A stretch of DNA of 64,000 nucleotides from Rhizobium sophorae (GCF_013087515.1 NZ_JABFCN010000016.1:248001-312000), one strand, 5' to 3'; shown: positions 1-9,437, numbered from the stretch's first letter. Numbers and translations: made by a program. The notes: generated by a model from the sequence alone, not told the origin.

Positions 1-563
1 GGCAGTTGGTAGGCATGATTCTGGTTCTGCACCATCGGCAGCCCGGCGAGCGGACTCTCTCGCCCGCGCCATTCGAGCGGAATGTTCTGCAGGAGCAGCA
101 GATCGGCGCGGCCCTTCAGCGCATGCCGGAGCTGGCCGGCGAACTCATGGGGGGCGATTGTCCTGCCTGCTTCGGCAAAGCTCTCTGCGAAGAGGCCGGT
201 ATTGATATTGCTGTGATCGGCGGCAATGAATTTCGCCGTCCTGAGGCCGCGAGACTTGACGATCTCGACCGGCAGAATGAAGGCGGTCTGACCCGCATGA
301 GTGGCCTTGAGGATCGCAAGCGGCCGCTGGAAGGCGCTCACCCAGGCGGCGCACCAGTCGTAGCTCTGATGCAGGGACTGGAGGTTGTCACGCTCCAGCG
401 CCCGCCAGTCATCCTCCAGCGGCTGCATCGCGTCGAAGACTACGATGTCGAGTTGGGCCATGGCAAGTTTCATGCTCAGCTGGCGCAGGCGCGAAATGGC
501 CGCATCGGCCAGCGCCACGTCGTCGGACGGCTGTTCATGGACATCGAGCTGTTGCGTCTGCAC
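1..563 (-). CDS. GNAT-type acetyltransferase of the CelD/BcsL family (C-terminus beyond window)
   Basis: An open frame runs off the left edge of the window, so 187 N-terminal residues are seen. The start is a GTG at 563 with GGAG six bases upstream; no ATG lies near the beginning of the frame. The visible part has the pattern of the CelD/BcsL acyltransferase family (GNAT fold): a SYDWCAAWVSAF segment near residue 70, then a hydrophobic stretch with FILPVEIVKSRG and a DHSNINTGLF block near residue 130. Members have been linked to exopolysaccharide or cellulose loci, but no such neighbour is visible here, so the substrate is unknown. The family call is by recognition only and the C-terminal domain cannot be checked. 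Confidence 0.7.
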   Translation of the reverse strand, partial: MQTQQLDVHEQPSDDVALADAAISRLRQLSMKLAMAQLDIVVFDAMQPLEDDWRALERDNLQSLHQSYDWCAAWVSAFQRPLAILKATHAGQTAFILPVEIVKSRGLRTAKFIAADHSNINTGLFAESFAEAGRTIAPHEFAGQLRHALKGRADLLLLQNIPLEWRGRESPLAGLPMVQNQNHAYQL

Positions 564-687
564 GGTTTTCTCCGGTCAAGAATGCTGAACCGAAAGGTAG
601 GTATGCCGGACGTATATTTGGTTTAACCGCAGCCGATGGGCGAGGTTTTCCGCGGATCACGGTTATTTGGCCGTTAATGGCCCTAAA

Positions 688-790
688 GCACGTCGCGCAA
701 AAGTGTGCAGCGGTATTGCGCTAACGACATGCGTAAAAACAAAGACCTAAAGCGCGACAAGCGAATCTGAAAGATCGCGACGCGCTTTAG
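688..790. repeat. Dispersed palindromic intergenic repeat, copy 1 (RIME-like)
   Basis: The core 688-732 begins gcacgtcg and ends cgacatgc, an imperfect palindrome, and contains the string gtgtgcagcggt. It is followed by aaaaacaaagacctaaagcg and a second inverted pair ending gcgctttag. Related copies lie at 26968-27012 and 37432-37525. The element reaches the stop codon of the DUF2842 gene, so it probably forms the 3' end of that transcript. It resembles the mosaic intergenic repeats of rhizobia. Confidence 0.8.
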
Positions 791-996
791 CGCTGCGGCG
801 GTCCGGCCATCCATTTGATGATCACCATGGCCGGCAATACCCAGAGGAGGCCGGTGAGCAGGAAATAGAGCAAGTGTCCCCACCAGGGCGCGTTGCCGAG
901 CGTTGCCACCGCGATCGTGTTCGCCACCAGCGCATAGACGACTACGAGCACGATGATGAGGATAGTGCCGATGAATTTGCGAAGGCGGACGGGCAT
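787..996 (-). CDS. DUF2842 small membrane protein
   Basis: A 69-residue protein starting [10 protein letters not shown]. It has two hydrophobic segments, about residues 8-30 and 41-63, with a short polar loop containing GNAPWWGH between them, and a basic C-terminal tail. This is the layout of DUF2842, a family of small inner-membrane proteins in alphaproteobacteria with no assigned function. It is divergent from ctaA, whose start is 116 bp away, so the two probably share a regulatory region. The stop codon lies inside a dispersed repeat. Confidence 0.85.
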   Translation of the reverse strand: MPVRLRKFIGTILIIVLVVVYALVANTIAVATLGNAPWWGHLLYFLLTGLLWVLPAMVIIKWMAGPPQR

Positions 997-1112
997 CGGC
1001 TATCTCTTGCAATGGACGGGTCGAACCCGGCGCGACGGCATGCCGCAAAGATTCGGGGCTTGTTTTGCATGAGCCGGTGGGGCAAATCAACTGCCGGATA
1101 GAAGGAGACATC

Positions 1113-2216
1113 ATGGCCATCGCTAACCCGACCACGGAACAGGCGATTCTGAGCGAAGTGCGCAAGCAGAATCGCGACCGCCGCGCCTTGCGCTTCTGGC
1201 TTGGCTTCGTGCTTCTGGCGCTATTCTGTCTCGTGCTCGTCGGCGGCGCCACGCGGCTGACCAATTCCGGCCTGTCGATCACCGAGTGGAAGCCGATCCA
1301 CGGTGTCATCCCACCGCTGTCGGCCGCCGAATGGGAGGAGGAATTCCGCCTCTACCAGCGCATTCCCGAATTTCAGCAGTTGAACAGTTCCATGACCGTC
1401 GACGAGTTCAAGGGCATCTTCTGGTGGGAATGGGCGCACCGGCTGATCGCGCGTGCCATCGGCGTGATCTTCGCGCTGCCGCTCATCTATTTCTGGCTGA
1501 CGGGGCGGATCGAAAAGCGTCTGCGCTGGCCGCTCGTCGGCATCCTGGCGCTCGGCGGCCTGCAGGGGTTTATCGGTTGGTGGATGGTGTCCTCGGGCCT
1601 TTCCGTCCGCACCGACGTCAGCCAGTACAGGCTGGCGACGCATCTCGTCATGGCCTGCCTGATCTTTGCCGGCTGCATGTGGATCATGCGTGGTCTCTCA
1701 CCGCATTCCGACGATCCGCCGCCGGCACGAAGCTCGCGCGGTTTTGCCGCCGCGATCGCCATTTTCTCACTGTTCCAGATCTATCTCGGCGCGCTGGTGG
1801 CGGGGCTTGATGCCGGTTTCTCCTACAATACCTGGCCGCTGATGGATGGCGCCGTCATCCCTTCCGATCTGCTGATCCAGCAGCCCTTCTGGATCAATGC
1901 TTTCGAGAACCCGAAGACGGTGCAGTTCATTCACCGCATCGGCGGCTATACGCTCTTCGCATTGACGCTGATCAGCATGATGATCGCCCTTCGCGCAGCA
2001 CCTTGGACCACCCATGCACGCCGCGCCATCCTGCTCTTCGTGCTGGTGACGCTGCAGGCAGCGATCGGCATCGCCACGCTGCTGATGCAGGTGCCGCTTC
2101 ACTGGGGCCTGCTGCATCAGGCCGGCGCGCTTGTCGTTTTCGGCTTCGCCGTCGCCAACTGGCGCGGCTTTTACGGCGAATATCCGCACGGGACGATGAT
2201 CGCCGAGCGCGATTGA
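1113..2216 (+). CDS. ctaA: Heme A synthase, COX15/CtaA family
   Basis: Oxidises the C8 methyl group of heme O to the formyl group of heme A, which aa3-type cytochrome oxidases need. It is an integral inner-membrane enzyme. The start at 1113 was chosen because AAGGAG sits just upstream; an in-frame ATG at 1065 has no such site. The 367-residue product has about eight hydrophobic segments in two related halves. The conserved histidines expected to bind the two hemes are visible near residues 109 (EWAHRL), 177 (ATHLVM), 274 (FIHRIGGY) and 335 (LLHQAG). Length and motifs match type 2 CtaA of alphaproteobacteria. No other cytochrome oxidase gene is nearby. Confidence 0.95.
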   Translation: MAIANPTTEQAILSEVRKQNRDRRALRFWLGFVLLALFCLVLVGGATRLTNSGLSITEWKPIHGVIPPLSAAEWEEEFRLYQRIPEFQQLNSSMTVDEFKGIFWWEWAHRLIARAIGVIFALPLIYFWLTGRIEKRLRWPLVGILALGGLQGFIGWWMVSSGLSVRTDVSQYRLATHLVMACLIFAGCMWIMRGLSPHSDDPPPARSSRGFAAAIAIFSLFQIYLGALVAGLDAGFSYNTWPLMDGAVIPSDLLIQQPFWINAFENPKTVQFIHRIGGYTLFALTLISMMIALRAAPWTTHARRAILLFVLVTLQAAIGIATLLMQVPLHWGLLHQAGALVVFGFAVANWRGFYGEYPHGTMIAERD

Positions 2217-2246
2217 AGCGAGTGGTCTTAGCCTCCGCGGCCGGTT

Positions 2247-3038
2247 CTAGCGCAGCACACCATCGAGCAGCGGCATGCCGATGATTGCGGCGGCGGCGAT
2301 CAGCACGTAGCAGGCGATGCGGAAGCTTCGTTCCTCGGCAAGCCCGAACAGTTTCGAGCCGCCGTAAAGCCCGACCGCATAACTCGGCAGGATGACGGCG
2401 GTGAGCGCGAAGACGGCAGGCACGAACAGTCCGCCGAAATAGTAGCTGATAGCGCTGATAGCGCTCGAAATCGAGAAATAGAGCACGACATTGGCCCTGA
2501 CGCGGGTGAAGTCGCTCTTCCCGCCGAGCCAATAGGCGACGACCGGCGGCCCGCCGAGCTGCGCGGCGCCGCTGAAAAGCCCGGCGATCAGCCCGACGCC
2601 GCTGGTCAGCGGTGCGGACGCCTCACCGTGATAGCGCCATCCCGATACCAGCAGCGCAAGCAGGCAGATGGCGATGATCGTGATGCTCCAGCGCAAAAGC
2701 AGCGGGTCGAGCAACGCCAGTATCGCCGTGCCAGCCGGGATGCCGAGCGCGGCACCTGCCGCCATGACGAAGACTTCTCGCCGATTGGCGCCACGCCATG
2801 CCGGTGGGATCATCCCGAGTGAGGCGATGCCGTCGATGACGAGCAGGATCGGTGAGATCAGCTTCGGCCCGACGATCGCGCCGCCGAGCGGAATGAAGAT
2901 CAATGCAGCGCCGAAACCCGAAAAGCCGCGGGCAAGCCCGGCAATGAAGGCAAACACCATCAGCGCATAGATGCCATGATCGGGCAAGGCTGCGGCAAAC
3001 CATGCGCCGACGCCAGCGATAAGCGCATCCAGCGTCAT
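2247..3038 (-). CDS. TauE/SafE (TSUP) family permease
   Basis: A 263-residue, very hydrophobic protein with about eight membrane segments. The family pattern is clear: FIAGLARGFSGFGAALIFIPL near the N-terminus and a matching half with GLIAGLFSGAAQLGGPPVVAY in the middle. TSUP proteins export or import small organic or sulfur-containing anions such as sulfite and sulfoacetate; the substrate here is not known. The start at 3038 (MTLDALIAG) follows a CGGAG site; a longer in-frame start at 3176 would add a non-conserved polar extension. It converges on ctaA and lies upstream of nothing obviously related. Confidence 0.85.
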   Translation of the reverse strand: MTLDALIAGVGAWFAAALPDHGIYALMVFAFIAGLARGFSGFGAALIFIPLGGAIVGPKLISPILLVIDGIASLGMIPPAWRGANRREVFVMAAGAALGIPAGTAILALLDPLLLRWSITIIAICLLALLVSGWRYHGEASAPLTSGVGLIAGLFSGAAQLGGPPVVAYWLGGKSDFTRVRANVVLYFSISSAISAISYYFGGLFVPAVFALTAVILPSYAVGLYGGSKLFGLAEERSFRIACYVLIAAAAIIGMPLLDGVLR

Positions 3039-3216
3039 GACATCGGCTCCGTGATTCGGGATGGGCAGCGAGGAAGAATGCGGTTTCATAGCCCAATCGT
3101 CATCGATGATCGAGGGCGAAAACGATGCTGCGGTCGCCGAGGCAGGCGGCCGCGAGATGGATGATGAGATCGACATGAAGCTTGAGCGGCATCACGTCGA
3201 TGCCGCCGATCTCGCC

Positions 3217-4149
3217 TCACGAGGCGAGCATCAGGTCCATGTTCTGGACGGCGGCGCCAGAAGCGCCCTTGCCGAGATTGTCGAGCAGCGCCACCAAATT
3301 GACCTGCGAAGCCCCTGATGTCCCGAAGACGAAGAGCTTCATCGTGTCCTTGCCTTCGAGTTCGACGGCATTGACGCGGGGCAGGGCCTTGCTTTCGGCC
3401 AGCGGCACGACACTGACGATATCCTGGCCGGCATAATGGGCGACGAGGGCCGCATGGATGCTCTCCATCGTCGTGCCCTCGGCGAGATCGTCGAGATGCA
3501 GCGGCACCTGGACGATCATCCCTTGCGCGAACTTGCCGACCGACGGCGAGAAGATCGGCGCGCGGTCGAGCAGGCCGTGCACGGTCATTTCCGGCACATG
3601 TTTGTGGGTAAGCGGCAGGCCGTAGAGGAAATGCGGTGCGGTGATCGCATCGGGGTGATCCGGGTTTTCCATCTGCGCGATCATCTGCTTGCCGCCGCCG
3701 GTATAGCCGGAGACCGCGTTGACCGTAATCGGATAGCCGTCCGGCAGGATTCCGGCAGCGCGCAGCGGCCGGATGAGGCCGATCGCTCCGGTGGGATAGC
3801 AGCCGGGATTGGCGACGAAGCGGGCGGCAGCGATCTTGTCGGCCTGCTGCTTGTCCATTTCGGCAAAACCATAGGCCCAGCCGGGATTGACGCGGAAGGC
3901 GGTCGAGGTGTCGATGACGCGCACGTTGTTGTTGGCCGAAACCATCTGCACCGCTTCCTTCGACGCATCGTCGGGCAGGCAGAGAATGGCGATGTCGGCG
4001 CCGTTCAGCATGTCCTCGCGCATGGCGGCGTTGCGCCGCTCGGCTTCGGGTATGGACAGAAGTTCGACATCGCGGCGGCCTGCCATGCGCGTGCGGATCT
4101 GCAGACCCGTCGTGCCGTGTTCGCCGTCGATGAAGATTTTCGGTGCCAT
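3217..4149 (-). CDS. argC: N-acetyl-gamma-glutamyl-phosphate reductase, ArgC type 2
   Basis: Third step of arginine biosynthesis: NADPH-dependent reduction of N-acetyl-glutamyl phosphate to the semialdehyde. The 310-residue product starts [18 protein letters not shown], which holds the nucleotide-binding turn. The active-site cysteine lies in ANPGCYPTG near residue 117, and a conserved [10 protein letters not shown] segment follows. Its size fits the shorter type 2 enzymes. It lies 60 bp downstream of the agmatinase gene in the same direction, so the two may be co-transcribed; both act in arginine-related metabolism. An 18-bp hairpin (3211-3228) overlaps the stop codon. Confidence 0.95.
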   Translation of the reverse strand: MAPKIFIDGEHGTTGLQIRTRMAGRRDVELLSIPEAERRNAAMREDMLNGADIAILCLPDDASKEAVQMVSANNNVRVIDTSTAFRVNPGWAYGFAEMDKQQADKIAAARFVANPGCYPTGAIGLIRPLRAAGILPDGYPITVNAVSGYTGGGKQMIAQMENPDHPDAITAPHFLYGLPLTHKHVPEMTVHGLLDRAPIFSPSVGKFAQGMIVQVPLHLDDLAEGTTMESIHAALVAHYAGQDIVSVVPLAESKALPRVNAVELEGKDTMKLFVFGTSGASQVNLVALLDNLGKGASGAAVQNMDLMLAS

Positions 4150-4209
4150 GTTAAACCTGCGCTTTCAATGGGTTCTGAAGGTTTCCGGATTCAGTTTGAG
4201 GATGATAGG

Positions 4210-5172
4210 TCAGCCTTGTGACACCGCGATGGCGCGTCTCTCGGCATGAAGCCCCAGCATATACATCGCCACCGTTGCCCCCGCAATGGCGGTGATATCG
4301 GCATGATCGTAGGGCGGCGATACCTCCACGACGTCGGCGCCGCGGATATCGAGCTGGTGCAGACGCTGCAGCACCGAGAGGATCTTGGCGCTCGATGGTC
4401 CGCCTGAAACCGGCGTGCCGGTGCCCGGCGCAAAGGCTGGATCGAGGCAATCGATATCGAAGGTGAGATAGGCCGGCGCCCCGCGCGTATGGGAGATGAT
4501 CGCCGAGGCGATATCGCTGGCGCTCATCTCCTCGACCTGATGACCGTAGAGAATATTGACGCCGCAATCCTCCGGCGCATGGGTACGGATGCCGATCTGA
4601 ATGGAGCGGTCGGGATCTATGATGCCTTCGCGGGCTGCCCGCGCCACGAAAGAGCCGTGGTCGATGCGCCGTTCCTCGTCGAACCAGGTATCCTGGTGCG
4701 CGTCGAACTGCACGAGCGCCAGTGGCCCATGTTTTGCCACATGGGCTTTCAGCAGCGGCCAGGTGACGTAATGATCGCCGCCGAGCGTCAGCAGGAAGGC
4801 ACCGCTGTCGAGGATGACATTCGCCTGTCGTTCGATGGCGGCTGGTGTGTCCTGATGATTGCCATAGTCGAGCAGGCAATCGCCGTAGTCAATCACCGCC
4901 ATTTCGGCGAAGAGCTCGCGGTTGAAGGGATATTGCGCATCATTGTCGAAGATCGCCGAGGCGCGCCGGATCGCCTGCGGCCCGAAGCGTGTGCCTGGCC
5001 TGTTCGATGTCGCAGCATCGAAGGGAATGCCCCAGACGGCGACGTCGACGCCGGCGAGCTCCTTGGTGAAGCGGCGGCGCATGAAGGACAGCGCGCCGGC
5101 AAAGGTCGGATCGCTGGCAGCGGAGGTGAGGCTGGTCGCCGTAAAGGCGTGGTCAATCGATCTGTTCGCCAA
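4210..5172 (-). CDS. speB: Agmatinase (ureohydrolase family)
   Basis: Hydrolyses agmatine to putrescine and urea. All manganese-binding motifs of the arginase/agmatinase fold are present: GGDHYVTW near residue 135, DAHQDTW near 160, and TFDIDCLDPAFAPGTGTP near 240. A TTG at 5172 (reading as MANRSIDHAF) is preferred as start because AAGGAG lies six bases before it; an ATG at 5202 and a GTG at 5223 are in frame but without a ribosome site. Upstream of argC in the same direction. It could act on a related guanidino compound, since the family is hard to split by sequence. Confidence 0.85.
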   Translation of the reverse strand: MANRSIDHAFTATSLTSAASDPTFAGALSFMRRRFTKELAGVDVAVWGIPFDAATSNRPGTRFGPQAIRRASAIFDNDAQYPFNRELFAEMAVIDYGDCLLDYGNHQDTPAAIERQANVILDSGAFLLTLGGDHYVTWPLLKAHVAKHGPLALVQFDAHQDTWFDEERRIDHGSFVARAAREGIIDPDRSIQIGIRTHAPEDCGVNILYGHQVEEMSASDIASAIISHTRGAPAYLTFDIDCLDPAFAPGTGTPVSGGPSSAKILSVLQRLHQLDIRGADVVEVSPPYDHADITAIAGATVAMYMLGLHAERRAIAVSQG

Positions 5173-5395
5173 ATCATGCTCCTTTTTCGGTCGCAAAATC
5201 ATAGTCGCGTTCGATACGGACACTGCATTGCAGGATCACCGCTCGACGCCAGAGCGTCGGGCGGCGGGTCTCTCGCGAAGGAATTGGCCGATCCCCCGCG
5301 CGCAGAAAGGGGTAGGCGAGGTGCGGACGGATTTCAAGCAATCGTTCGGACGACGGCCGCTCGTTATCGTCGAGCGACCGTCATTTGTCCGCTGC

Positions 5396-6583
5396 CTATC
5401 CGGCCGGCTCCCGCAGGCACCACAATCCAGTCAGCGTCGTCAGCGCGGTCGCTGAGACATAGCCCACGAGCGGCCAGGCGCTGTCGCCGCCGATCAGAAT
5501 CACGAAGAAGGTTCCGGCAAAGCCGACGATGAGGCTCGCGATGCAGGAATAGAGCGCGACCGCCGTCCCGGCCGTGTCGCCAAAGGCGTCGAGCGCGCCG
5601 TTGGCGGTGACCGCCGTTGCAACGACGATGCCGATCGCGATGATCCACATCGGCACGACGAAGCTGACCAGGGAAGGCTGCAGAAACAGCTCTCCAAAGG
5701 CAAGCAGCACGGCACCGAGAAGCAGCATCGCCATGCCTCTGGCAAGGCTGCCTGCAATGCCCCAGCGCATGACGAAGCGTTTGGCGAAACGTGCCGTCAC
5801 GATCATCACCAGCGCCACCGTGGCAAAGATAAAGCTGAAGGCGATGCCGGAAAAACCGGCTTTGTCGATCAGGATACGGGGTGCCGTCGAGAAGAAGACG
5901 AAGAAGGCGCCCATCGCCGTGCTGAAACCGCCCGTATAAACCCAGAAGGGAAGGCTTGTGAGGATCGGGCGGAGAGCGATCTTCGCGGTAACGGCAGGGC
6001 GGGTTTCATGCCACCGCATGCCGGCGTTAAAAAGGGCGACAACCGAAAGGAGGCCGATGACGAGGAAGATGGCGCGCCAGCCGAAGCGATCCGCGATCAA
6101 GGCTCCGATGATCGGACCGAGTGCGGGCACGAAGGAGAGGATGGATCCGAGAAGGCTATAGATCGTGCTGCTTTCGGGACGTCCGGCGTAGACGTCACGC
6201 ACCGTTGCGAAAGTTGCGACGAGGGTCGCCGACGCGCCGACTGCCTGCAGCAATCGCAAGACCACGAAGATCGGTGCCGACGAGGAGCCGGCAAGCAGGA
6301 AGGATGAAGCGGCAAAGAGTGCAGCACCCCCAAGCAGGACAGGCCGTCGTCCGACAATATCGGAAATTGGCCCGAAGACGATCTGGCCGACACCGAGCAC
6401 GAGCATGTAGAGGCTGAGGGTCAGTTGGATGACCGCCGGCGAAGTGCCGAGCGCCGCCGGCATGACCGGCACGATCGGCAGATAGATATCCATGGCGAGC
6501 GAGGCCAGGATGTCGAACGGCGCCATCAGCAGCAAGGCTGCCGGCAGGGAATAGGTCCATTGCTGGATTTTGGGATAAGACAT
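5396..6583 (-). CDS. MFS drug exporter of the FloR/CmlA phenicol-resistance type
   Basis: A 395-residue, 12-segment major facilitator. It resembles the chloramphenicol/florfenicol exporters FloR and CmlA throughout: SLPAALLLMAPFDILASL and MDIYLP at the N-terminus, then LLQAVGASATLVATFATVRD near residue 115, MRWHETRP near 205 and FFVFFSTAPRILI near 230. It therefore probably exports amphenicols or a related natural compound by proton antiport. The start is uncertain: ATG at 6583 or TTG at 6601, neither with a good ribosome site. It stands alone between speB and rpsI, with a perfect palindrome upstream (6660-6689). That it confers resistance is inference from similarity. Confidence 0.85.
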   Translation of the reverse strand: MSYPKIQQWTYSLPAALLLMAPFDILASLAMDIYLPIVPVMPAALGTSPAVIQLTLSLYMLVLGVGQIVFGPISDIVGRRPVLLGGAALFAASSFLLAGSSSAPIFVVLRLLQAVGASATLVATFATVRDVYAGRPESSTIYSLLGSILSFVPALGPIIGALIADRFGWRAIFLVIGLLSVVALFNAGMRWHETRPAVTAKIALRPILTSLPFWVYTGGFSTAMGAFFVFFSTAPRILIDKAGFSGIAFSFIFATVALVMIVTARFAKRFVMRWGIAGSLARGMAMLLLGAVLLAFGELFLQPSLVSFVVPMWIIAIGIVVATAVTANGALDAFGDTAGTAVALYSCIASLIVGFAGTFFVILIGGDSAWPLVGYVSATALTTLTGLWCLREPAG

Positions 6584-6659
6584 GGGAAAGAACCCGCTCA
6601 AATGATTTCATTCGGCGGCGATCTGTCTCTTCAGCAGTATCGGGATTGGCCGGACAGAC

Positions 6660-6689
6660 GCCGCAACAACAGGGCAGAGTTGTTGCGGC
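6660..6689. promoter_or_regulatory. Perfect 11-bp inverted repeat upstream of the FloR-like gene
   Basis: GCCGCAACAAC and its exact complement GTTGTTGCGGC flank an 8-base spacer, 77 bp upstream of the exporter ATG. No T-run follows on the gene strand, so it is not a simple terminator. A weak -35-like TTGCGG lies within the right arm on the minus strand. It could be a repressor operator or an RNA hairpin in the leader; the sequence does not decide. Confidence 0.55.
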
Positions 6690-6832
6690 CTATTTGTCTG
6701 CGGACTTGGTTATTCCCATGATGCGACCCTGAATGCGGCTTTGCTTATTTTCGAAGCGCTTTGCCAAGTTTCTACCAGCAGAACCGGAATGCGACAATGG
6801 CGCGCCGGCACGCTTCCGATTGGTTTAAACAG

Positions 6833-6864
6833 CGCAAAACAAAAAGGCCGGGTTGCCCCGGCCT
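6833..6864 (-). terminator. Rho-independent terminator of rplM-rpsI
   Basis: On the minus strand a 9-bp stem (AAGGCCGGG with CCCGGCCTT, 4-base loop) is followed by TTTTTGTTTT. It begins about 27 bp after the rpsI stop codon. Confidence 0.9.
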
Positions 6865-6890
6865 TCGTAAATTCCATCTGTCCGAAGCGA

Positions 6891-7358
6891 TTAACGCTTG
6901 GAGAACTGGAACGAGCGGCGGGCCTTTGCCTTGCCGTACTTCTTGCGTTCGACGACGCGGCTGTCGCGGGTCAGGAAGCCGCCCTTCTTCAGCACCGCGC
7001 GCAGGCCCGGTTCGAAGTAGGTGAGCGCCTTGGACACGCCGTGGCGCACCGCACCGGCCTGGCCGGAGAGGCCGCCACCGGCAACCGTTGCGATAATGTC
7101 GAACTGGCCGTCACGGGCAGCCGCGACGATCGGCTGGCGCAGGATCATCTGCAGCACCGGACGGGCGAAATATTCCGCGAATTCCTTGCCGTTGACGATG
7201 ATCTTGCCGGAGCCCGGCTTGACCCAGACGCGGGCGACGGCGTTCTTGCGCTTGCCGGTCGCGTAGGAGCGGCCGAGCGAATCGACCTTGCGGACGTGGG
7301 CCGGAGCAGCAGCTTCGGAAGCCGTGCCGAGATCCTTCAGGGAGGAGAGGTCAGCCAT
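6891..7358 (-). CDS. rpsI: 30S ribosomal protein S9
   Basis: Component of the small-subunit head. Its C-terminal tail reaches the P-site tRNA. The 155-residue product has the alphaproteobacterial N-terminal extension (about 28 residues, rich in Ala and Ser), then the S9 core with [25 protein letters not shown] and the [14 protein letters not shown] loop. It ends in the required basic tail [11 protein letters not shown]. It starts 1 bp after the rplM stop, in the universal L13-S9 operon, and is followed by a strong terminator. Confidence 0.98.
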   Translation of the reverse strand: MADLSSLKDLGTASEAAAPAHVRKVDSLGRSYATGKRKNAVARVWVKPGSGKIIVNGKEFAEYFARPVLQMILRQPIVAAARDGQFDIIATVAGGGLSGQAGAVRHGVSKALTYFEPGLRAVLKKGGFLTRDSRVVERKKYGKAKARRSFQFSKR

Positions 7359-7359
7359 A

Positions 7360-7824
7360 TCAGGCGCTCCTTACGTTCTTTTTGTTGAGCGCGGCAACGT
7401 CGAGGGCGACCGGCTGCTGGGCTTCATGGGGATGGTTGGAGCCGGCGTAAACGCGCAGGTTCTTCATCTGGCGACGGCCGAGCGGGCCACGGGGAACCAT
7501 GCGTTCGACGGCCTTTTCGAGGACGCGCTCCGGGAAGCGGCCTTCGATGATCTGGCGTGCGCTGCGTTCCTTGATGCCGCCGGCATAACCGGTGTGCCAG
7601 TAGTAGACCTTGTCGGAATACTTCTTGCCGGTGAAAACGACCTTTTCGGCATTGATGACGATGACGTTGTCGCCGTCGTCAACGTGAGGCGTGAAGGTTG
7701 CCTTGTGCTTGCCGCGCAGGCGCATAGCGATGATGGAAGCGAGACGGCCAACGACCAGCCCTTCGGCGTCGATGATCACCCACTTCTTCTCCACCTCTGC
7801 AGGCTTCTGGGAGAAGGTTGCCAT
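7360..7824 (-). CDS. rplM: 50S ribosomal protein L13
   Basis: Early-assembly protein of the large subunit. The start at 7824 gives [20 protein letters not shown] and 154 residues, the usual alphaproteobacterial length; the frame stays open upstream to 8010 but that part is not conserved. Family motifs include [32 protein letters not shown] and the [18 protein letters not shown] segment. First gene of the L13-S9 operon, with a sigma70-type promoter about 125 bp upstream. Confidence 0.98.
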   Translation of the reverse strand: MATFSQKPAEVEKKWVIIDAEGLVVGRLASIIAMRLRGKHKATFTPHVDDGDNVIVINAEKVVFTGKKYSDKVYYWHTGYAGGIKERSARQIIEGRFPERVLEKAVERMVPRGPLGRRQMKNLRVYAGSNHPHEAQQPVALDVAALNKKNVRSA

Positions 7825-7947
7825 AGTGAATACTCTCTTTTGGGACCCTTGGCCCGAAGGCTTGAAGGGCGTTTCTTGTTGCTTGGATTGGCACGCTCGA
7901 GGCATGCCAAAAAGAAAGCAGCCCGGATAGGCTGCGTTCTGGCGCGG

Positions 7948-7976
7948 TGTATAAAGGGAATATGACATCGGGTCAA
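7948..7976 (-). promoter_or_regulatory. Sigma70-type promoter of rplM-rpsI
   Basis: On the minus strand TTGACC (7976-7971) and TATACA (7953-7948) are separated by exactly 17 bp, close to the vegetative consensus. Transcription would start near 7941, giving a leader of about 115 bases before rplM. Confidence 0.75.
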
Positions 7977-8139
7977 TATCGGCCGTCCGTAGGTTTGGAA
8001 AAAAAATCAAGCGAAAACAATTACTTAATTATGTGGTATTTTGATACCTCATATTTCCGCGATCGCGGACTGCTGCGCCTGACGTTTTTCACGTCGCCTC
8101 TACCGGTTTGAAATAGCGTCCGACGGTCGAAAGCAGCTC

Positions 8140-9018
8140 TCAACCTTTGAACGCGCGCAGGCATTTCATCATTTCGCGAAGGCCGCGTGTCAGATGTTTG
8201 TCTCGGCGTAGAACCATGCCGAGACGGCGCGTCAGCCGCGGGTTCAGCGATGCAGTCGTCACAAGGCCGGCGCGGTCGCGCTTCAGCGCCAGGCCCGGCA
8301 GGATCGACCAGCCGAGCCCCACGGCCACCAGCTCCTTTATCGCCTCGATACTGCCGAACTCCATCGCAGGTCGGATCCTGGTATCCGGTGCAGCTAGCCA
8401 CGCGTCGATTGCGCGCCTGGTATTGCCGCCCTCGTAAAGCAGCAGCGTCCTGTCGCGCATGAAGGCGGCGTCCGGCCCGCCTTCGGGCATCAGGCTGCCT
8501 GCAGGCGCGACGGCCAGCAGTTCCTCCTCGTAGAACGGCTCGATCTCGAAGTTGCGTCCGGATGCCGGCAGAGCGACGACCGCGATATCGAGGCTGTTGG
8601 CCTCCAGATCGCGCAGAATGTCGTCGGCATCACCGATGCGCACGGTGATTTCGAGGCCGGGCATGAATTTTCTGGCAACGGCGATGGCGCGAGGAAGCAG
8701 ATGGATCGATGCCGTGCCGCCACTGCCGATGCGCACGCGGCCGCTGGCGCCATCTCTATACGGCATCATCGCTTCTTCCGCGGCGGCCGATTCCTGGAGC
8801 AGCCGCCTTGCATGCACGAGCAGGTCGAGGCCTGCCGCGGTCGGCTGCGCCCGCCGCCCGACGCGTTCAATCAGCCGGACGCCGAGCCGCTGTTCGAGCC
8901 CCTTGACCTGCAGGCTGACGGCCGGCTGCGTCAGGCCTTCCTTGTCGGCCGCAGCCGTAAAGCTTCCGAGATCGGCGACATTGACGAAGGCGGCAAGCTG
9001 ATCGAGGTGGAGAGGCAT
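8140..9018 (-). CDS. LysR-family transcriptional regulator
   Basis: A 292-residue protein. The N-terminal winged helix-turn-helix is visible in MPLHLDQLAAFVNVADLGSF through LTQPAVSLQVKGLEQRLG (residues 1-45), followed by LIERVGRRAQPTAAG. The rest matches the two-lobed effector domain (about residues 90-290). The start at 9018 has AAGGAT nine bases upstream; the frame extends to 9144 but the extra residues are not LysR-like. It is divergent from the DUF1127 gene, with a good LysR box 14 bp from its own start. That arrangement suggests autorepression and control of the DUF1127 gene. The inducer is unknown. Confidence 0.9.
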   Translation of the reverse strand: MPLHLDQLAAFVNVADLGSFTAAADKEGLTQPAVSLQVKGLEQRLGVRLIERVGRRAQPTAAGLDLLVHARRLLQESAAAEEAMMPYRDGASGRVRIGSGGTASIHLLPRAIAVARKFMPGLEITVRIGDADDILRDLEANSLDIAVVALPASGRNFEIEPFYEEELLAVAPAGSLMPEGGPDAAFMRDRTLLLYEGGNTRRAIDAWLAAPDTRIRPAMEFGSIEAIKELVAVGLGWSILPGLALKRDRAGLVTTASLNPRLTRRLGMVLRRDKHLTRGLREMMKCLRAFKG

Positions 9019-9031
9019 ACAAAAGAAATCC

Positions 9032-9046
9032 TTATGCATATCATAA
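9032..9046. promoter_or_regulatory. LysR box between lysR and DUF1127 genes
   Basis: TTATG-CATAT-CATAA is a perfect 5-5-5 inverted repeat that satisfies the T-N11-A rule for LysR binding sites. It lies in the 94-bp divergent region, next to the regulator's own start. Confidence 0.65.
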
Positions 9047-9112
9047 TATCCATAAACTTCTTTCGGGGCATCTTCCAGCGCATCTTTCATCCGTTGAAGA
9101 AAGGAAGTAGAG

Positions 9113-9343
9113 ATGGCCTTGGAATTAAGGGGGATCCTTGACACACCTCGCGATATCGTTCGGTCGAGACTTCACGGAACGGCGCGCTGGAGCCTGCGGC
9201 TGCTGATGACGATCGACCATCACCTCGAAAAGCGCCGCAGCCGCCGCACGCTTTTAGAACTCACCGACGACGAGCTTTGCGATGTTGGTCTGACCCGTGC
9301 GCAAGCGAGGGCAGAAATATCGAAGTCCTGGTTCTGGTCCTGA
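9113..9343 (+). CDS. DUF1127 (YjiS-like) small protein
   Basis: A 76-residue protein with the short Arg-rich DUF1127 domain at its C-terminal half: LTDDELCDVGLTRAQARAEISK, preceded by a basic RRSRRTLLE helix. Proteins of this type occur in many copies in rhizobia; some, in other alphaproteobacteria, affect RNA metabolism and phosphate or carbon use, but the role here is not known. The start has GAAAGGAAG upstream. It is divergent from a lysR gene with a shared LysR box. Confidence 0.85.
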   Translation: MALELRGILDTPRDIVRSRLHGTARWSLRLLMTIDHHLEKRRSRRTLLELTDDELCDVGLTRAQARAEISKSWFWS

Positions 9344-9437
9344 CGGCAGCGGTCTCTGCGGGAGTGCGGATCCTGCTCGAAATTTCCGGCGCCTTGTGGC
9401 AAAACGTCTGCCTGGAATCGAGCGCAGGGAGCAGCAC

